Of a stretch of 64,000 nt of DNA, positions 47,411 to 60,359 are shown piece after piece. The position numbers were made by a program, and so were the translations under genes. The stretch comes from Nautilus pompilius. Taxonomy: Eukaryota; Mollusca; Cephalopoda; Nautilida; Nautilidae. Location of the stretch: positions 1 to 64,000 of the forward strand of contig JACATO010001002.1 in NCBI GenBank assembly GCA_018389105.1, read 5' to 3'. Position 1 is the stretch's first letter; each line of letters opens with the position of its first letter. The notes beneath the pieces were generated by a model, which was given only the letters and a program-made list of their open reading frames with translations, made no database searches and was not told the DNA's origin.

Positions 47411-49654
47411 GATCTTTACAATTGCCGTGATCTAATATCAAATTCCAGATCTTTCGCCAAAGGTAAAATATGAGGACATTTGCTCATTTTTTGAAAAATT
47501 GGAAAAAACAACAGAAGCCTTTTATACTGCCGAATCCCGTGTTTAAGGTCAAAGCTACAGGACATCACAAATCGTTAAAAAGACATATCGTTCCGCGCAG
47601 GTAAACATTCAAACAACGACATCGCACAACCCCGTCACTACCCCGACGGCGAGTCGTCTGTAGACAGATTTGCTGCACGCCAGCCCACGACTTTCCACTA
47701 AACACCGACGTACAGGTAATTAAGCCACCTTCCCAAGAAATGTCCTAGCGTTTACTTACAAAGGCGGCGGAGGAGGAGGAAGGGCCGCGGCCTTCACGCT
47801 CGGTCGCCGTCAAGGTTTGGCAGTTACTCCAAACCCGGACCTAACCGTCGGAGCGATTTATCAATCGAGCGTCTCAGAACCAGACTTTGCCGCATCGTCT
47901 CCTCTGACGCTTGGCTGAGGAAGTAGCGACAGTGCGCCGATTCCGACGGGATTGTCGCGCAGGTCTGACCCGCCCTCCACTCCAGGCCTCTTGATAAAAG
48001 GAGCGCTGCGCTTCTGGTTCCGAGCTCCGTCTAATCAGAGATAATTCGTTTTGCGTCGATTTATCCGTCGATTTCGCTGGCAACCGTTGAAAAACGAACC
48101 GTGGACGTAGAGAAAAGTATATTGGCCGTGGTGACCGCGCAGAAGGGAGAACTACTTTTGTACGACTCTTCGCCATGTCTGCAAATCTTAGCTCCTATGC
48201 GGGGAAGCACTCAGCTGAAAGTTAAATCAATCGGATTTATCCCCCCCCCGATGATGAGCACTCAGACCCAGCGCCACTCGTCGAGGAAGCTCTGCTCAAA
48301 ATTTTGTGGCAGTACTTCCGGCCAGGAAATCACTTTCCAAGCCCCCAAAATAAAAGAACTGTATTTTAACTGATGTACCGAAATCCCTATATAAACCTCT
48401 GATCAATAGTCAATAGAAATAAAAGCTGACAGATGGAATAAATATTCTACAATTCAACGAATATCAGATATTTTTGTATTCCACCCCCTCACGATCTACG
48501 TTTTCTCCTTGACAAAAAGCCGCCATTTTGTAATTACTAAGCCCTGACATCATTAGAGTCAGCAAAATTGCATTAAATTTAAACTTTTGGAATGTGTCAC
48601 CTACCCATTCACGACGCGAGAGCTCTTTTGTCACGAAGACCACGAACAATATCTGTTGCTAATGCTACATTGCGTTTTGTTAACAGATCAACCAGTATTT
48701 ACCTTACAAGACAGCTGACCGCCTTAAAGGACAGGACGTAATTTGCAGGTATAGTTAAGTAATAAATGAAGAACCAAACAACAACAACAACAACAAAAAA
48801 AGTATTATTGCGCGAAATTTGACTTTGCTTCGAAATATGATGGAGAACCTCTTTGAAATCCTGTTTCGGGAAGAAAATCGCCTCCACACGAGTACATACA
48901 GTACACCAGGATTTGCTAAAGTCTACCGGGTTCTTAAGGAACCAGGTTACAAACGTTTCTCGGCGCAGCCAGTTTTGTGTAGCACTCGCTTATCGTGGCG
49001 GCGACTTCTCTTTCGCGACGGCCTCCCGATTGGTCCTTGGCGCGATTGTCGCCTCGACATCCGAGTGGCTTCTCTTACTCTCGTGTCACCCGGCCGCGGT
49101 GAGGTTTCCGCATTTTAAATCTCGCGACTTATTAACAGGTTTTAGGTCGGAGTGCGTTGGGAGATTATCAACTGGCAAACAATACGTAATTTACTCCACA
49201 ACTCTACTGGTTTTCTGTGACGGGTTATCTACATCATTAACTTGTAGATCATTGCAATCAATTTAAAGTACCCTTACTTTTCAAATATGCAAGGGTGACG
49301 CCGTGTCGCTCTCCGCTCAAGAAAGGCGCGAACAGCTTTTGGCGCTTGTGCGTCAGAGTTGTGCAAAATGATGCGCTCGCGTGGCGCTGCTGGGTGTGCC
49401 CTGACTACTCTTCCTTCTCTTATTTCAAGAGACGTTAATAACACGGGAAAGCGGTCTCCCGACTACGATATCGTATTACGTAATATTGTTGTAACCTTTA
49501 AATGTTTTTGTGACTAATAATTTTAAAGCAATCAGACGGAAACATTCGACAGTAATGACATACATCAGAACTGTGACAATCTCTGATCGTTCCGTTATTG
49601 TGCTAGACTTTTGGAACTGCATGCATACCTGAAACGTGAATTAAGAGCAACCAC
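47411..49654. other. Intergenic with CpG-rich patches
   Basis: No gene recognised. 47760-48130 and 48960-49110 have many CpGs and several GC-rich runs; the second holds an inverted CCAAT motif (GATTGGTCC). They could be promoter or first-exon regions, but no supported coding exon follows. The overlapping frames at 48819-49266 (plus) and 47874-48176 (minus) are unrecognised. A short (AAC)n run sits at 48777-48799. Confidence 0.4.
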
Positions 49655-49770
49655 GATATGCGGCAGGCGGCTCAGTGTGTTAGCGTAGCGGACAACTGCG
49701 AAAGGAGGACTCGAGTTCGATTCCCGTTGAGGGTGTCGGAACCTTTCTAACAGCGTCACGATTTTTCTAT
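49655..49770 (+). repeat. tRNA-related SINE head
   Basis: GGCGGCTCAGTGTGTTAGCG (49666-49685) matches the A-box region of a tRNA, and GAGTTCGATTCCC (49713-49725) is an excellent B box at the right distance. The surrounding sequence does not fold into a clean cloverleaf, so I call it a SINE rather than a tRNA gene. The 3' border is uncertain. Confidence 0.5.
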
Positions 49771-51015
49771 CGGTTTCAGTCAGCCGTTGTGTACGTTTGT
49801 TTTTCTTCTGGGTGCTCCGCTTTCTTTTCCAGCTGAACGGAATTGTATCCGATAGAGACTCTCATTTGCTTGCTGAGGACGTAAATGTCAGGTGGCAGAA
49901 ACTGCACTGCTGCTCCGCGGCGAGCTTGAGTATGTTTACGTGCAGAAGATGTCCACGGAAGGAGAAAACGAACCTTGAAGGGTGCAAAGCGTCGACGCCA
50001 ACCAGTTACGCATCATTTTAAAAGCAAAAGTAGCGCCTTATTTTCGAATATGGTAATTTTAAAAAAAATATGTCGATCCACTGAGGAAACCCGAAACAGT
50101 TGTAGAATTAAAATTAAATTTAGGCGGAGAAATAAACAATATTTTCTCTAATGGATGGTGGGGGGAGACTTGTTATGTCTCGCATACATCTCGCCGTTTG
50201 ATCTCGGTAATGACACGGCGGCCATATTGCCGGGAGGGGTATTCCTTCGAACGAGATCATCGTGAGGCTTCCAGAGGGATTCGTCTCGAGTTTCCAATAT
50301 GATTGGACTCCGCCGAAGAAAAGAGCCTTTTATTTTGATTAAAAAACAAAAAAGAAATACTTTGGAAGTTTGTTCCATTATGTAATGTTTATGCAAACTG
50401 TTTTTAGCTGGCAGCCGCAGAGACCTCGACCGATCCACGGTCTGTGGATACATACAGGTCGATGTTTGGCTTCTGCCGTCAAACCTTTTACTCTTAATAC
50501 AACTATTAATTTTTGTTTGTTTTTTTTTTTAGTTCTTAAGTGACAACGAATTCTGTATTTCACTAATGTATAAAGTTCATAGCTTCTTAGCTGTTAACAA
50601 AAGAAGGAAAAATCCATATCTCGGCCTGTTCACGAGAGCAAAGGAAAGAGGAAAGTATCCATTTAAAGCTGAACGTTTTGCTTTGTGCTTCCTCTTCGGA
50701 GTAAAAGCTGACCAGGGGGGGTTCTTTTACGTGTGGCTGAGGGGAGCACGGTAAACTGGCGTTTGTTCTGCTGGGAATAAATGCGTGATAAAAACAAGTT
50801 ACGAAGGCAAGAGAAACTGGTAAAAGGTGCTTGCACTTTACTACAGCTTTTGAATTCGCACCAGAAATAACAGTTCCATCTCGTCGGCGAGTGTCGTTTC
50901 AAATCCCGTTTATTAAATAACAACCCAGCTGTGATATTTAGCGATTTATGTAAACTTTCTTTATCGCAACCAAAATTATTACATAAGCGAAAAGCAATGA
51001 GGGAATTAAAGCTGA
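49771..51015. other. Intergenic, nothing recognised
   Basis: No recognisable gene. Frames at 49797-50021 (plus), 50148-50453 (minus) and 50566-50754 (plus) match no family I know. Confidence 0.45.
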
Positions 51016-51304
51016 ACACATACACACACACATACACACACACACACGCGCGCGCGCGCGCACGCACACACGCACGCACACACACACATACACACACACA
51101 TATACACACACACACGCACGCGCGCACACACATATACACACATATACACACACACACATATACACACATATACACACACAGACACACATATACACACACA
51201 CATATACACACACACATACACACACATATACACACACACACACGCACACGCACACACGCACGCACACACATACACACACACACACACACACGCACGCACA
51301 CACA
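51016..51304. repeat. Composite (CA)n array, about 290 bp
   Basis: CA repeat mixed with CGCG, CGCA and TATACACA sub-units in irregular blocks. The several overlapping Cys-Val and Thr-His frames on both strands are artefacts. The CG-containing part (51047-51075) is a good Z-DNA candidate. Confidence 0.97.
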
Positions 51305-52779
51305 TGTATTGCAATGCTATAGCAATAAATAGTTTTAACGAAAGAAACAGGTATTGCCTCCAACTATACTTAAATTCCATTTATCCGTTTCACGTTTTCT
51401 CTAAAGATCACTGAAACTATAATTGACTTTCAATATAAATTTATTCAGAAGTTGCCAGTAAAACGAAAGTTTTAAATCGTTTTTTAAACCCTTTAACCGT
51501 CCACCAGTCGTCTATGTATCGGAGAGTATTTATATTCATCAATTCCCTCCCCCTGAGCAGATGGCAGCGCGTCTTTGAAATAACAGCGACCAGCCATGCG
51601 ATAGCGCTACCGCAAAGGGCGACAACTGGCCGTGTTGACCAGCGATTCCGGGACAGAGTTTGCACGCGACTTTCTCATTAGTCCGAAGTAGCTGTCGTGG
51701 TTTACATATCCGATAAGCGAGCGACCTTGTTGCTTGACTGGTCTCCAACCTCGACTATACTTCCAGGGGCTCGTGCATGCCATCAGCAAATTTCATTCCC
51801 GTGCCAATAAACGATAATTAATAAATGCAATCATCGAATGGACGGCGAGCGCGACACTGTCACCGGAGGAAACGCTGTCTGTCTGACTGCGTATGTGTGT
51901 GTGTGGGGGGGGGCGATCGTCATCTCGGATGCGACGCCAACGGCCGACCTTCCCTCCCATCGCCTCCGTCAGAGTGTCGTGAAATTTGCTGCGGTTGAGT
52001 GAACACTGGGTCACGGAGAACCGCTCAGCCGGTTACGCCTGGCCAGAAAATCACCGCGGAATATTTCAGCAGCCGTAAAAGCATCCGTAGACAAATGAAC
52101 AGAGGCATTCAATAACCCTGGCACGGTGCGCGGGCCAACCAGGGGAGACAATTTATCGCATTTTCGCGGCCAGTCGTAAAAGGTGGCGCGCTGATGCTCA
52201 TCTGCGTCTGAAAACTGCCTGCTATGATACAAGAAAAGGGAGATAGCCGTTGTATAGTTCATCAATAAAAAATAAAACACTTTTACCTGTAATACGTTAG
52301 TGTGCAAAGGTCTTTTATTAAAGGCATACTTTCCTGTTAAGATCGTAGTTCCTTCATCTAGATTTGTGTAAGAAGTATTTGCCTAGAAATTACAACCAGT
52401 GCGTTATTCTCTCTACTTCTGCTGACGTCTTCTACCTGTGATACAGCACTCAGCCGGTATCCTGATGAGGCCTAGTTTATTACCTGGCACACTTCCTCAT
52501 TGTCTTACCTCTACCGTCAGTTTAGCGATATAACAATACATTGTTTCCAGTCATATTTTAAAGTAGACATCCTTGTAGCGATTTTCTTTTTTTAAAATAG
52601 ATTTATTTATTTTACAATGAACCAAAGAAACTGACTTAAAGGAGTTAACTTACATGAAAATAAGGGTTTTTTTTTTTTTTTCCCTGAACTTGAACTCAGA
52701 AATTCGTGCTCACGGCGCCCTGACAACAATCCTGGCAGTTAATATATGGTACTGACGTCATATCTCTTTGGGGGTGCCT
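51305..52779. other. Intergenic, unrecognised open frames
   Basis: 51440-52310 is more GC-rich than average and carries several minus-strand open frames, including 52011-52307 (98 codons) and 51793-52014 (73 codons, GTG start). They look coding-like by composition but match no family I know. 52310-52780 is AT-rich and shows nothing. Confidence 0.4.
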
Positions 52780-52789
52780 AACGTGGAGG

Positions 52790-53101
52790 GTCGTCGGCGC
52801 GTCGGAGCTCTCGAGATGAGAGGATGAAGAGAAGGCTAGAGCCCCCCATAGAGAGCTCTGCGCTGATCGCGACTCTCTAGAGCGACTCAGATCTCTCTCT
52901 TGCTACATCTCTCTCTCTCAACCATGAGAGCTCTCTCTCTAGACTCGAGAGAGAAAGAGAGAGAGCGAAATCTCTCTCTCTCCGATCGAGCTATCTCGAG
53001 AGCTCTCTCTCTCGAGCTCTCTCTCTCTCTCCAGATCTCTCGTAACAATTCGCTCTCTCTCTCTCCATCTCTCTCCCCCCCCATATCTCTCTCTCCCTCC
53101 T

Positions 53102-53167
<66 letters not shown>

Positions 53168-53200
53168 CCCCTCCCTCTCTCCTCTCTCTCAACCCTTTGA
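52790..53200. repeat. Noisy GA/CT tract ending in (CT)n
   Basis: Starts with mixed GAGCTC, TCTAGA and GAGAGA words (52805-52960) in which GA and TC stretches alternate, then resolves into CT repeat with C runs (53050-53195). The frames on both strands are artefacts. The structure parallels 16.2-16.5 kb and 19.3-19.6 kb. Confidence 0.85.
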
Positions 53201-54084
53201 GGTCTCTACAAGGAACATAATCTTTCCGTTGACTAATATATACAGCGCATTGGGTAAAAAGCAAAACGAAAGTTATTATCTAAAAGTTAGCTTTTACATC
53301 ATACAGTAAGGCTTTGATGCTAACACAATTCTAAATAACGTAGTGATGCCCCAGCTTAGCAGCAGCTCGTTTCTGTTAGAAAAATGGTATTGTGGATTCC
53401 TCTAAAAAAAATGTAAGACTTTGCTGAATAAAAACGGGCGGCTGGCGCTGCTGTAAATACCGTTTCCCTGGTGCTGTCTGACGCATTAGGCATTCACACG
53501 GTCGGAATTACGTCATAAGTAGTATAGATGAGGGGTCAGCTCTCCTCTCTCTCTCTCACGGATTTAAATCCTATCAGGCCATACGTCGATAAACGAAAGC
53601 CTTCATCCCTTTTCCGAATGAATTGCTGAGCGTGCAGTATTTCTTGTGAGCTTATTTCCAGTTCGTTGTTTAATTTCTTGGCTGATCGATATTAGTATTC
53701 TTTTAAAAATCGAATCATGGTTTTGACGGATTATTATTTGGTGTTTTATAAGAGATGGAAAGCAGCGAAACCAATCATCCAATTTTTTACAGTTTTAATA
53801 AAAGATCTTTTTTTTAAAAAAATGACAGAAACAGACCCGACCGGCCCTTTGCTTATCTGTCATTCGTCTTTATCTCTCTCTCTCTCTTTTTTTTTTTTTG
53901 GTCTTAATTGATTTCTTGCACATTTTAATGACGATTCAGCTTAAGGAATTCGGATATGTTCTACTACGACACAAGACAATACTACCCGGGTTACTGTAAC
54001 GCGTCTGTGAAGGTGAATTTAGCTGCGAACCTAAGAATCCACGCTGTGGAATAAGTGCCACGCCTTTGTTTACGGAACCAGTCG
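53201..54084. other. Intergenic, nothing recognised
   Basis: Short CT runs occur at 53542-53558 and 53871-53888. The frame 53717-53911 (plus, ATG) is unrecognised. Confidence 0.45.
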
Positions 54085-54279
54085 TCAGCTATTGGGGATG
54101 TCGATGATATGCGCTATGGCTACTAACCAGTCCACTTTCTGTAGCTGGCGCAGCTCGTTCGGAGTTTCTGTTATCCGAAAGATCAGCTCAAGAGCCAGGA
54201 TATTATTCTGCTTAGCAGAAAACGATTCTTTGGTCTCAGAGTAACTTCTTTCGGCCTTGGTTGGTTTTATTTGATTTTT
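54085..54279 (-). CDS. Possible terminal exon, unrecognised
   Basis: A 64-codon minus-strand open stretch ends in TGA at 54085-54087. It has no ATG, so it could only be a late exon or a remnant. Its composition is protein-like, with an amphipathic segment reading ILALELIFRITETPNELRQL followed by a tryptophan-containing hydrophobic tail. No family is recognised and no clear acceptor was identified. Chance remains likely. Confidence 0.12.
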   Translation of the reverse strand, partial: KNQIKPTKAERSYSETKESFSAKQNNILALELIFRITETPNELRQLQKVDWLVAIAHIIDIPNS

Positions 54280-55196
54280 TTAAAAAATTTACGGCTATTT
54301 ACTGAAATTTGTCTTTTAAATTGGGATGCGGTGGGCAAGAAATTCGTGTTCTGAATCTATAAATCAAAACCATAACAGAGTAAATGGATAACTGAGATAA
54401 ATGAATATTTAACCCCCCCCTGATCTTTCATCGGATAAACGCATACGAAAGAAGGTCACAGCGCCGGACGAAATGTCATCTTTAATCACCGGCATCATGA
54501 ACCAGGACACCATCTTTTCATGGCGTTTAGACGGCATTAATTAACGTGTCAAGACTGTCGTTTGCTTCTACTCCCCCTCATTAAAGATGAAGCAAAGGCG
54601 ACCTTTCTAACAGTTGAACTCACGACGCTCCATCATACTCAGCAACATTTCACTATTAAAGGTGACGGGGCCTGTTCTTAAATAAATATCTCCGACCTGC
54701 ACCCAGTAGTTTACTGCTACGCTACCGTGACAGCCATGCTGTATCTCGCAGAAGAAAATGGGAATAACTTTGATACTATAATGGTTTTAAGGCTTACTTT
54801 CGCCAACCTTTGAATGTAAGATTAATTCCGTTTATTAAAATCTACCAGTAACTGAAGTAAACCTTAAAGTTTCAAGAGCGGAAGGACAAGAAATATTATA
54901 TTGTGAAATTTAGAGATGGCATCGTTAGTTAGGTAATTTACCTTCTGCATCAGCTGAATCTCGTCAACGGACGATTTTTAAACAGAAATGAATTCTCTAA
55001 ATGTCTAGTTTGCTAATCTTGGCGTCTGGCTTCTAATTCAGGATGTCATTCATCTCAATTAGAAATTACATATCGCCTGAACACCGTCACATGTTTTCGG
55101 TTGCCTTATATTGAATATTTTTTTATTGAAAAAAATCACCTGATTTGTAAAAGAAACACATGTTTAGCTGTTAATTAATATTGTTGTTTGTTTGTT

Positions 55197-55199
<3 letters not shown>
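54280..55199. other. Intergenic, nothing recognised
   Basis: AT-rich DNA with a C run at 54412-54420 and a TTTG repeat near 55181-55200 that leads into the next microsatellite. Confidence 0.5.
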
Positions 55200-55276
<77 letters not shown>

Positions 55277-55281
55277 TGTGT
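55200..55281. repeat. (TG)n microsatellite
   Basis: 82 bases of TG with two GGTG interruptions (near 55241 and 55269). Confidence 0.97.
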
Positions 55282-56569
55282 TTAACGATGGGGAATAGAA
55301 TGTGAAATAATTGATATTATCAGCTACCGACAAATTATCATTCCATGACATCTGTCATCACATTACCATTTTCTCCACCCAATGGAAGCTTCTCTCGGCG
55401 TCCGGTTAAGTCGAGTTCCGTGTGGAGATAATTGGAAAGTATCTAAATCAAATACAGCCCATGAAGTTCCATATGCTTAGATCTCATACATGAAATGTGA
55501 CAACTTTTCTGACCAAATGAGGATGTGTTCGTGGGTAGAAATTAAATACATCTGCTTTCTCTGTAAAGACAGCACCTCCGGTTTTGTCTGAATTAAAAAT
55601 CTGGGAAATTCTTCCTCTTTGGAGAAATGAGTCTGTCCAAAAATTCTTTTATGCTTGGTATATGCAGTAATTAAAATAGGCACAGACGTGCCAACAGAAT
55701 ATCAAAGCGTACGCTGCGATCAGAGATGATTTAATAAGTATTTTGTAAAGAGGTGTAGCAAAAAAAAAAAAATAAATTAATAATAAGAACAAAATAAAAC
55801 ACCTGTAAATACCAATATCTGATTGGCTGAAGACTGGATTTTAGCATTTCCGTCCATGCCTTCCCGAAGCCTGCGAATGGACGAACTGTTATGGTATTTC
55901 CCGTTGCAATCTTTTTTCAGTGCTTGTCACGGAAATGCTGTTAGAATACCAGTCGTAATTAACCGATACTATGCATCTTCATAATTCTTCCCTTATATTC
56001 AGATCGGAATTTGAGAGGAAGATTCCAGTGGTCCAATTGCTCTTTTCTGGTGTTTTCATTGTCGGTGCCAGCTATAGCAGCAGTGCGTTTTGAATCGTTA
56101 TTCTTTTGTAAAATAGAGTATCTAAGTATTGTTCCAGATGGAACGTGGTGCGCGACAAGAATTTTTTCTGTAATCCTTAGCAATCATTTTACTGCGAATT
56201 CTCAGATTTTCGACACCAGTTTTGCTCAGAGAACTCCAAGCATGATCATAAATAGCGATTTAAATATATATATATATATATAGCCTAATAATGAACTAAA
56301 TAAAATATTTAACATATACTAATTTAAAAATTGCTAAGCTGGAATAGAGCTCAATTGTATTCAACAAATTCACTTTATTAAAGGCTCTGATTAAAAACGA
56401 AAGTACTAACCCTGTCTTATTTTTTATTTCTTTTGCACAAATTCAATATACGTAACAAACGGTGGCCGTGTCGACAAAGCTAATAGTGAACCACCATAGA
56501 AATACCAGCCAGGATAAATAAACATCGGTAAACTAACTCATTTTTTGTTGATGGCAGCACTGAGGAACT

Positions 56570-56570
<1 letters not shown>
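55282..56570. other. Intergenic, nothing recognised
   Basis: Frames at 55477-55683 and 55959-56183 (both minus) are unrecognised. A (TA)n run of about 18 bases lies at 56266-56281. Confidence 0.45.
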
Positions 56571-56638
<68 letters not shown>

Positions 56639-56641
56639 GCG
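56571..56641. repeat. (AC)n(GC)n compound microsatellite
   Basis: About 54 bases of AC pass directly into about 17 bases of CG. Such a strictly alternating purine-pyrimidine tract is among the strongest Z-DNA-prone sequences. Confidence 0.97.
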
Positions 56642-56759
56642 TGCATTAATTGGCACTCCACACAAGTCTGGTTGTAAACAATACCATCTGATGTGGTAGA
56701 CAAGTAGACTGAAACTAGCCAACAGACTTCGGTTTCAATTATTCATGCCAGAGTCGAGG
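56642..56759. other. Short unique spacer
   Basis: Unique DNA between the AC repeat and the Tc1 remnant; nothing recognised. Confidence 0.4.
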
Positions 56760-57470
56760 CAGTATTTGATTTCTATTGCTCACCCACTAACCACTGCTTC
56801 ACAGCACTTCCTCATGAACCTCACAAAACGCCATTACTGAATATGAGAAATGTGTACCTATTCCTCCTGCTGAAACCCTTGGCCGAGTGATGCTAAACTC
56901 ATCAGTTTATGTGTGTTTGTGCGTGCGTGCGAGGCTGGTTGCTCAAATGCTCAATTGGGTTGATATGTATTTTCTTTGCGGACTAGGGTAAAGTGGGAGT
57001 AGCACTGGGTTTCAGTTGCTGCTTCATGGAGTTTGGCATTACCATCTTTTAAAAATTGAGCGTATAGCGAACGCGTAGTCTTCAAAGTGAGGGATAAGTA
57101 AGGCTGCTGTTGGTATTGTTTCCATGATAAAATGTTGCATTTAACGTGTTTGGCACCAACCCTAACCCTCTCATAATCACGGTAGATGCTATTCCAAAGC
57201 TTTACGATACCGTACCTATAATTAACTGCTTGTTTGCAGCCTGACTCCGTCTTCTCTAGACTCTAATTCTAGCATCGGTAGAATGCAAGAGAAACCGGAT
57301 TTTGTCTGAGCAGTGAACCAAAATATGACGCTGGCGTTTGCGATGTTCACAAAAGTTGGCACGTAGGTCACGAAAACGATGCGCATGACGCGGATTAGCG
57401 ACAGTTCCGATAGTTCTCCTTCCCTGGTCTGAATAGGTAACTGTGTTAGCGAGCGTCGCAGTTCCGTAAA
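56760..57470 (-). pseudogene. Tc1-type transposase remnant
   Basis: The minus strand holds a decayed DDE transposase in correct motif order. HRFRDLRANFCEHRKRQR matches the end of the helix-turn-helix region. HILVHCSDKIRFLLHSTDAR, then IRV matches the first catalytic block (WxxVLFSDESRFxLxxxDGRxRV), with the aspartate kept and the glutamate changed. DGNAKLHEAA near 57045 is the second block (DDNARPHxAA). NPIEHLSNQ near 56940-56960 is the third, with its glutamate, at about the 34-residue spacing of DD34E elements. FVRFMRKCCEAVV near 56800-56840 fits the C-terminal SMRRRCxAVI. Frame shifts and stops separate the pieces; no TIRs were found. This is the best preserved of the Tc1 remnants in motif coverage. 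Confidence 0.6.
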
Positions 57471-60359
57471 TACCGTGTTTCCCTTGTCCGTTTCCAACAC
57501 TCAGATCAAAACCAATCGGAAGCACCATTTTTCTTTTCCGTGTTCCGACAGATGTTCGACCACCGTGAGGTTCGATACCCGGATGACGACTCACATTCCA
57601 ATTTGACGGAGTTTGGACGTTTTTCAGGCAGATGATGATGATGACCTGCCGGTCTTGATCCTTCGGTAAGGCGTAGATCCGCTACAATTAACAAATTCAT
57701 CGTCACATGTTGTTTGTCCACTCTCTGAACCAGACTCGGGAATGCTCCTGAAACTATCGGATGTCTTAATTAAAAGAGCGAACTATTTGCTATTCTTTAC
57801 TTTATTGGATTAGTAAACAAATTTATGTGTGGATGGTTTCTCCGTGTCTACAGATGATCGTTCATCTGGGAAAAAAGCACGTACGTTACATCTGTCTGAT
57901 GCAGCAGTCAACCAACGTCTACACCGGTAAGGCTTCAAACATTACCTTATCTCCGAACAAGATTTTCCATCAAATATACAATACTATTTTTGTTGTTTAA
58001 TCTAAACGAATAGATTATTTACTCTTTTGCTTTTGCTTTTATCTACTATACCAAAGTTGCTGACGCCGAATGTTCCCTGATCGGTGGCACATTTATGGAC
58101 TTGTAGTGTCGCGCTGGGTTTATGGGGAATTATCCGGTTGGCGCTCAGTCACGGCAAAGATAATCCAGACGGCGGTTACAAACTTGGGTAAGGAAATATT
58201 TCGACGACACCAACACTAATCGAACCCGTAATACTAGTTTAGGCGGCCGAATACAAAAATTAATTTTGTTCTATTAGGACTAACGAAAGTTTCCGAGCGT
58301 CACAGACGTTTGTGTGCTTTTTTTTTAATTTGGTTCTGCCAAAATTTCTGAGTTAAAATAGCGCACTTCCATCGAGAAATAAGGCAAAAAAAAAACAACA
58401 ACACCACAGTGTTTCGAACGTTAAAGAGGATTGACAAACCAATCGCTACGTATCGTCAGTGATGGTCCGACAAACTCCCTCCTCTCCAAGGTAGTAATTT
58501 GATAGATTCGTATAATTATCAGCAGCCCTGTGTGCAATTGAAAGGAAAGTAAAGCACACATCCGGATTTAATACAACTTGGTCGCACGTTGAACTCCTTC
58601 AGGGGAATGTTTAATGTAGTTATAAAGAAGCATCTTTTTGCGGAGTTCCTTTGTCGGTACCACATCGTTTTAGTGAATTATGCAATTTCGTAAATTTCTA
58701 TGGTTTTACTCAGTATCTTTGCTGCCAGCGAAGTTTCCTGTACCAAGCCCCGTTTTTTTTGTTTTTTTTCCCCGTGAGCTTCTCTCATTTACTACTGATG
58801 AGATGAGTTCCAACGGGCTCCTTCCTCTTTGAAGCCCTCTTCTAGGGCACGCTGCGATTCAGACGCATTCAGCAGTTTTACATTTTGCTGCTGGGAAAGT
58901 ACATATTTCCTGTCTCGAAGCATCCTCTTTTTCCTGGCCACCTCCTGTCCCTAAAAGAATCTTCAGCGAGTCTTTACGGTACCGGACGGTTAGAAACAGC
59001 AAACCCACCGCCCACTAAGAAAAAAGATAGCTTATCTCTGGCAAAAACTTGACTAGAGGCTGATCGAGAACGTTTACGATTCCATGTCCAATTATTTTAG
59101 ACTCGGCCATACTGCAACCATTGGCCAGTGATAATCTTCGTATAACATGACCGAGTGGTTCGAGGGAATGTTTACATTTGAAAAATAAATGAAAACATAA
59201 ATGCATTAACAAAATATCTCTAATCGACTTTTCTCTTCTCTAACGTTACAATGAAAATGCTAGATTGAACCGAAAGCTATAGTGGCAAAGAGACCTAAAC
59301 ATCTGTGACGTTTAAATGACGTCAAATACGTCCACTCTCTGTCATTTAGCGAAGAACAGATAAAGATGCCTAACCGGGTAATCCCTCAAAAGCGCTGCAA
59401 ATAGACCAAATATTTTATTTATGGAAATTGCGAACGCTATTGATTGTCAGCTGCACAATTTATAAATATTCACAATGCTATTTTAATATAAAAAATTGTT
59501 AGATTCGCAGCAGTCTCTGGAATGGCTTCAAACTGTAAAAATCCTTTGTTTACTTGTTGAAACAGACCTCACTTACTAACTATATTTCTATCTGTAATAA
59601 CTTGGCTGCCATCATTTAGAAAGAAAAGCTGTCGATATTTCGAAGCGTGTAAGAGCAAAGCGATAGTTTTATCAAAAAACACCACTGAGGGCTTCGCGTG
59701 TGTTCCAAACAATCGTGTATGATTTTGGATTATGCAAGAATCTCGGCGTTTGTGCAGCTGTATCATTTTGTATATGAACGAGCCCTGACAATGCAAGATG
59801 TCGGTTTCCAAAAAAATCAATAGGAAAATGCCAAACTAATTATTTCTTTTATCCATTTAACGCTTTGCTTAGTAGTAATTTTTGGGATTAAAGCCTAAAT
59901 ATAAATAGTAATGCAAAGCTGAGTTATAGACTTCGGTGTCCTGAAAGCTATTCTACATAATTATATCTTTTGCTGGTTTGTAATGCAACGACGTTCTCAC
60001 GTTTACGTCAGTACCGACGCTAACAAACGCTGATCGTCTCACTCCACACAGTGCGAACGACGCTACGAAGACATCCGTAGTCAGTCATTTATAGATTCCA
60101 TCTTTCAAATTATAGTAGGTAGTTTTGGATTAGGAAACCTAAAACTTTTTATGAAAGATGGAGGAAAAAAAAATCTCAAGAAGAAGTTTGAGAAAACAAA
60201 GTATCCAAGCTGAGGGACCTTAAGAACAGTTCCAAATGCCGGCCAATCTAGTTAATCCGAAGGTCGGGATGCTGCTATTATTGCAGGATCGTTGGGACTG
60301 CAGACAAAACTTCTGCACAGTTCTATTTTCTTTTAATAATCGCGTCTATTGCCCGCACT
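57471..60359. other. Intergenic, no gene recognised
   Basis: GAGGTTCGATACCCGG (57570-57585) is B-box-like but lacks an A box. 57854-57926 is a 73-nt segment between an acceptor-like TCTCCGTGTCTACAG and a donor-like CCGGTAAGG, open in two frames: a weak exon candidate. Poly-T and poly-A runs occur at 58320 and 58387. The rest shows nothing. Confidence 0.4.

Noticed and set aside
49655-49735. Possible functional tRNA gene
   Set aside because: A and B boxes are good, but acceptor and anticodon stems do not pair convincingly; SINE head preferred.
50663-51380. Long Cys-Val and Thr-His open frames on both strands
   Set aside because: They are translations of the (CA)n array at 51016-51304.
51793-52307. 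Two adjacent minus-strand open frames
   Set aside because: Coding-like composition only. No motif of any family was recognised, so no gene is called.
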